Source: Anastrepha obliqua
Lineage: Eukaryota > Arthropoda > Insecta > Diptera > Tephritidae
Direction of reading: 5' to 3'
DNA: 64,000 bases
Assembly: GCF_027943255.1 (NCBI RefSeq)
Contig: NC_072894.1
Location: 128,703,601 to 128,767,600 of the forward strand
Positions within the stretch are counted from its first letter, which is position 1. Every line of letters starts with the position of its first letter. The position numbers and the translations under genes were made by a program. Of the stretch, positions 59,985 to 64,000 are shown one piece after another. The notes beneath the pieces were generated by a model. That model did no database searches. It worked only from the letters and a program-made list of their open reading frames with translations, and had not been told where the DNA came from.

Positions 59985-62528
59985 GTGAGTAAAACTAGAA
60001 AAATGTACTTTTCTGAATTGTAGTTTATAAAATAAAGCCACTTTTATATAATATAAGCTAAGTTTGAGATTTGCTAATACAGATCTAGTGAGTGGTCAGA
60101 AAATTTTATTTTTATGTTGTGAATCTAATTATCTGTAAACATTTTTTTGATTTTATTAAAATTTAAGTTTATCATATCATTTCCATTTAATAACTTTTTA
60201 TTTTTTAACATGACTTCACGTTTCCTTAACGGTTGGCTTTTCTTTTAGTTTCTGGTAATGCATATTAATTAAATTAAATTATATTCATTCCATTTAGCTC
60301 CGGTTTCCTTCGACTTAATTTTACATTCCGCACCACCAGTCAGACTGCCCTTCGCTCCTCTTGGATCCTCTTCACTTCCACAATATTTCCTTTTTCCATT
60401 TAACGCCTTTCGCCATTCATTGCTCAACAAAGTGAAACGCATTAAATTTTCAATTAAAATTTCACACAACGCGCCCCGTGCCCCCAGACGCCAGCCAAGT
60501 GTAAGCAGTGCTGTCAACTGTCATCACCAACAACACACAGTCTCAGCAGCGGTGTTGGTAATCTGCAGGTTGACGATGGTGTTTTGTCACATCTGCCTTA
60601 TTGACTGGCTGCCGCATATGACATAGTGACCTGGCTGCGCCCACCCAATAGCCCACCTTTGTGCTCGTCAATGTCATAATCAATGAATGGCTTCTTTTCT
60701 TCGACACACCGCTACGCACCTCTTCCCCTCACACGCCTCTCCACTAGGCCGACTTTGCTAACGTTGCAATTAATTTTAAGCCAGCCTTCACTTCGTTTCT
60801 CGTCTGCCTTTCGCCAATTTCTCTCCCCTCGCGCTTCGTCACCTGCTGCTGCTTCTGCTGTCAATAGTAGCTGAATGAAGGACGTGGCAAGTGTTGCTGC
60901 TGCTGCTACATACTTTGTGGCACGATGTCAGGTGTAATTAAACTGCTTTCCACTGGCACCTTACATTTCTTGGCCTTCAGTTTTTGCTGCTCCACATTAC
61001 TTACCCAAGATCTGTATGTATATTTAGCTGTAATTATTTATTTTATTTCTAGAAATTTCCATTGCATTTCGTTTCGCTTTTTTGTCTGGCTTAACTCAAT
61101 AAACCATTTTGTTGTCAATTGCGTCTCAGTCTTGACACAATTTGAAGCTATTTAATTGCTGCACTACAAACATTTCGTGGCGATATGTAAACAGTCTTCT
61201 GTTTCGCTTATGAAAATGCGAAAGGTTAAATATATTTGAGTAGAACTTGAAGGTGAATTATCTGCTTTTGTGGAGAAAGAAGTGTTGAATGAGAGAAAAC
61301 GCGGACGGTAGCTTAATTTAAAAAAAGTGTTATAAAGGAAATATTAAAGAAAAGTGTGTTAAAAGACATACTTCAAATTTGTATAGATAAGGCCAAGTTT
61401 CTGCAGATAACGTTAGTTACAGAGAGTGTAGTTTATTCAGTCAATTTCCATTGACGGCCATTTTTTCAACCCCTCAAAAAATAGGATTGGTCGAGCTCTC
61501 TAAAATACGCCTCTGTCTCGGCGATGACTTCCTCGTTCGAATTCCATTTTTTTCCCGCGAGCCATTTCTTCATGTTAGGGAACAAGAAAAAGTCGCATGG
61601 AGTGAATACGAATCGTGCGGCAGCAATTCGTAACGGAATTCATGCAGTTTAGCAGCAACAACTCCGGATGATTGGGCTGACGCGTTATCGTGGTGAAACA
61701 GCAGCTTCTTTTTCGCCAAATGCGGTCATGTCTCCTTCAATTTTTTGCGAAAGTGGTCCAATAACTCACTGTAGTATTGTACAGTGATCGTTCTTCCTTT
61801 TTCTAAAAAATCCATTAGAATAACGTCATTCGCATCCAAAAAAATCGTCGCCAGGAACTTTCCGACCGATGGGACTGTATTCGCCTTCTTTGGAGCAAAT
61901 TCACCGGGAGAAATTCATTATTTTGATTTTTGCTTAGTCTCTGGTGTGCAATAATGAACCCAGGTTTCATCAACGGTGACATCTGAACGCCAAAATTCAC
62001 ATTTTTCTTAAATTGCTGCGAACACTGCTTCGAAGTTAACAGCCGCATCCGCTTGTTGTCTTCCGTGAGCAATCGTGACACCCATCGGCCGCCGACAATT
62101 TTTTCATCGCCAACTTGTAATGTAAAATATTAATTGCCGTTCCGTTCGGCACACCTATAACCTCTGTTACTTCGCGCACTTTCATTCGGCGATCAGCCCA
62201 ATCATATCATCGATCCTTTGATATCAATAAAGACCTCATAAGTTTGTTATGGCCAAAGTATGCTCTGTTAGCTGCCTGAATAGGGTCTTGTATTGATAAG
62301 GACAGATCCTTATTTATGCTGAGTACTACACCTTAGTTATTAAACACTTGTATGAGCTCAAAAAAGCCGATTCTGATGTGACTATCATGAATGAAATGTT
62401 AATGAAATGGAACATGAAAAATAATAAAATTAACTTTTATTAAACCTTTATTAGAAATCGCCCCATTTCATTTTAAAGACCTTTCTTAATATATTTTTTC
62501 TGTTTTCTCTTTTAACCAATCATTACAG
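59985..62528 (+). other. Syntrophin intron, 2.5 kb
   Basis: Phase 0, GTGAGT donor and ATTACAG acceptor. It contains the decayed mariner below. CTGCTG-type triplets lie near 60850-60910. No other gene is seen. Confidence 0.88.
61440..62240 (-). mobile_element. Mariner of another lineage, decayed
   Basis: The minus strand, with frame changes, reads RRMKVREVTEVIGVPNGTAI, RLLTEDNKRMRLLTSKQCSQ, VTVDETWVHYCTPETKQKS (first Asp), VPSVGKFLATIFLDANDVIL, MDFLEKGRTITVQYYSELLD, LLFHHDNASAQSSGVVAAKL (second Asp) and YELLPHDSYSL. Beyond that, the SPDLAPxD box with the third Asp is destroyed by a deletion. Remnants EVIAETEAYFRELDQSYF lie near 61480-61540. The N-terminal coding region is truncated at about 62230. 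Terminal repeats were not identified. Confidence 0.85.
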
Positions 62529-62612
62529 GAGCTCGACATGGAATGTTGCCCCAAGCCGGTGGTTTTTGTGGTGCATAATTGCCTCTCAGCGAAGGTGCAT
62601 TCCATTACCTAA
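62529..62612 (+). CDS. Syn1: Syntrophin terminal exon: SU C-terminus and stop codon
   Basis: After the acceptor tcattacag the exon reads ELDMECCPKPVVFVVHNCLS and then AKVHSIT, followed by TAA. The same ending, with CPK, a hydrophobic VVFVVH strand and LSAKV, closes the SU domain of both insect and vertebrate syntrophins, so this is the true C-terminus. The upstream intron (59985-62528) contains a decayed minus-strand mariner. The 3' untranslated region follows directly. The chain of six exons totals 1190 bases and translates without a stop to 395 residues, which indicates an intact gene, not a pseudogene. Confidence 0.94.
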   Translation, partial: ELDMECCPKPVVFVVHNCLSAKVHSIT

Positions 62613-64000
62613 GAGAAGGCGAAACTTCAAGCTGAGCCGTCAGGTAGAGAAAAAATACTTGAATTAAAGTTAAATGTAATTTAATTGAATGGCAACTTAT
62701 CCATAAGCAAATAGAAGAGGAAAGAAATTTCGTAGCAACAATTTTTGTAATTTCATACCAAACAGTGACGAGTGAATGGAATATATCAAATTTATTTAGT
62801 ACTTGTGCATGTAATTATAAAGTATTTTCATTACAGAGTAGGAACAATAAGTAATTATGTACTTATGTATTGCGTATGCGGCAAGCGATGTGTGTGCTTC
62901 CTTGTTTTAGAAGTGGTCGCAAATCAGTCTTCAAAATCATAAAATAAAAAAAGCTATAAATACTTGTAAAAGTTGAAAGAGGGGTAATATAAGTAAATCA
63001 CTGTATTTTCAGCACTAAACATGTCCTCAATTAATACATACATATATACACACACATATATATGGTACTTTAAGGTAATTGCATAGACTACTTTTTTACT
63101 TCACTATCTGCAGCAGCGAAATGCGTACTGTTTTAGAGTCGCAAGTTAAAAATTATGAATCCGACTAAAATTGTGAATTTTGAATTAAAGCGCACAAGAA
63201 ATGCATGGAAGTGATTAAAAATTCGAATCAAAAATAAAATGAAAGAAACAAGTAAAAAAAAAAAAAACAAAAAACACAAAAAAATTCACTTACAATGTGT
63301 AAAAAATATCTCTTTTTCAAATCTATACAATTAAATTGCATATTCGGACAAATGTTTAATTAACAAATGCAAACACAAACTAAAGCCAATTGTTTTCCCA
63401 ACAACAACAAGAGCACGTGTTATTTACCACAATAACAAACATATTTGCAAATGTTTAAAGTTTAAATGCAGTGTTTGCACGTTTGTACATACACACATAC
63501 ACATTCGTATATTCGTATTCGTATGTATAGTCAGAATGCATACCGAACAAAACAACCGACGATAATAATTATATTTTAAAGCTAAACAAAAAATATTAAA
63601 TTTAAATTTACAACTGCAAACAAACTACATTTACCAACACTATAAAAAGCAACAATTACTGCTAAAAAAACATATCTGTCAGCTGCATCTGTATGCATAA
63701 GTTTAATAATATTAATTACAATTATCATAGTGTACGCACAGATAAAATCAAATAAATAGAATTAGAAAGGAAAAAATTTAAATTTCAGAAGATAAAACAA
63801 AATGAAATAAATTCGTTTTTGGCAGCAATGAAAGGACAGTCACGAAAATGTGGAACACTTTTTTCTCTAATTGTAAGCTTCTCTATACATATGGAAAATA
63901 TACAAATCTTATCAATTACCACTTAAATACTAACTAATTATATTAAAAACATGTTTAAAAAATATCAGCCACACACTTGAACAGCAAAGAAACAAAGCAG
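62613..64000 (+). other. Syntrophin 3' untranslated region and downstream sequence
   Basis: AT-rich, non-coding sequence after the stop codon. Perfect AATAAA hexamers occur at 62943-62948 and 63233-63238, and another AATAAA-containing run lies near 63750. Which one is used cannot be told from the sequence. From about 63240 the DNA is dominated by A-runs and TATA/CACA microsatellite tracts, and no further gene is visible to the window edge. Confidence 0.6.
62943..62948 (+). terminator. Candidate polyadenylation signal (AATAAA)
   Basis: First canonical hexamer downstream of the syntrophin stop codon, about 330 bases after TAA. A second perfect hexamer lies at 63233. Choice between them is inference. 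Confidence 0.4.

Overview
The window looks like a large, transposon-loaded stretch of a brachyceran fly genome, most plausibly a true fruit fly (Tephritidae) or a relative. The base composition is AT-rich with dipteran-style microsatellites. The only host gene I recognise is spliced and reads almost like Drosophila Syntrophin-like 1. The repeats are mariners, LINE fragments, a tRNA-type SINE and foldback elements. Family placement below tephritid-like is inference from remembered repeat families, not a search.

Host gene. Six plus-strand exons at 34730-34939, 43881-44206, 44493-44578, 56366-56474, 59610-59984 and 62529-62612 join in frame, with canonical AG/GT borders, into the last 395 codons of a syntrophin: the second half of the split PH1 domain, a Gly/Ser linker, PH2 and the C-terminal syntrophin-unique (SU) region, then TAA. 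The N-terminal PH1a and PDZ exons are not in the window, so if the gene is contiguous the 34.7 kb to the left is intron. Only about 1.2 kb of 64 kb is recognisable host coding sequence.

Upstream part (1-34729). From left to right: a reverse SINE copy, a 28-bp inverted-repeat pair about 0.8 kb apart, LINE RT debris, a 2.1-kb foldback element with a probable 9-bp target duplication (8273-10398), an IS630/Tc1-like remnant (11488-12096), a deleted mariner (14292-15506), a second Tc1/mariner-like remnant (18280-19300), LINE debris (22580-23340), a nested LINE/SINE/mini-transposon stack (25590-27020), a TTAA-flanked MITE (28738-29460), a dead mariner of another lineage (29893-31180), a 2.5-kb terminal-inverted-repeat transposon with an unusual putative transposase (31211-33691), and a LINE RT fragment.

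Gene body (34730-62612). The introns hold a SINE, a TA-flanked foldback MITE (39113-39562), a LINE RNase H end (39690-40262), two matching mini-mariners, a LINE tail on the minus strand, a 750-bp TTAA MITE (46189-46938), a long-armed palindromic MITE (48836-49605), a mariner with an apparently intact 353-residue DD34D transposase (57797-59099), and a decayed mariner in the last intron. At least seven mariner/Tc1 lineages or derivatives therefore sit in or beside one gene.

Limits. Element ends, splice sites and motifs were read by eye. Family names come from remembered consensus features. No tRNA, rRNA, CRISPR or second host protein-coding gene could be supported.
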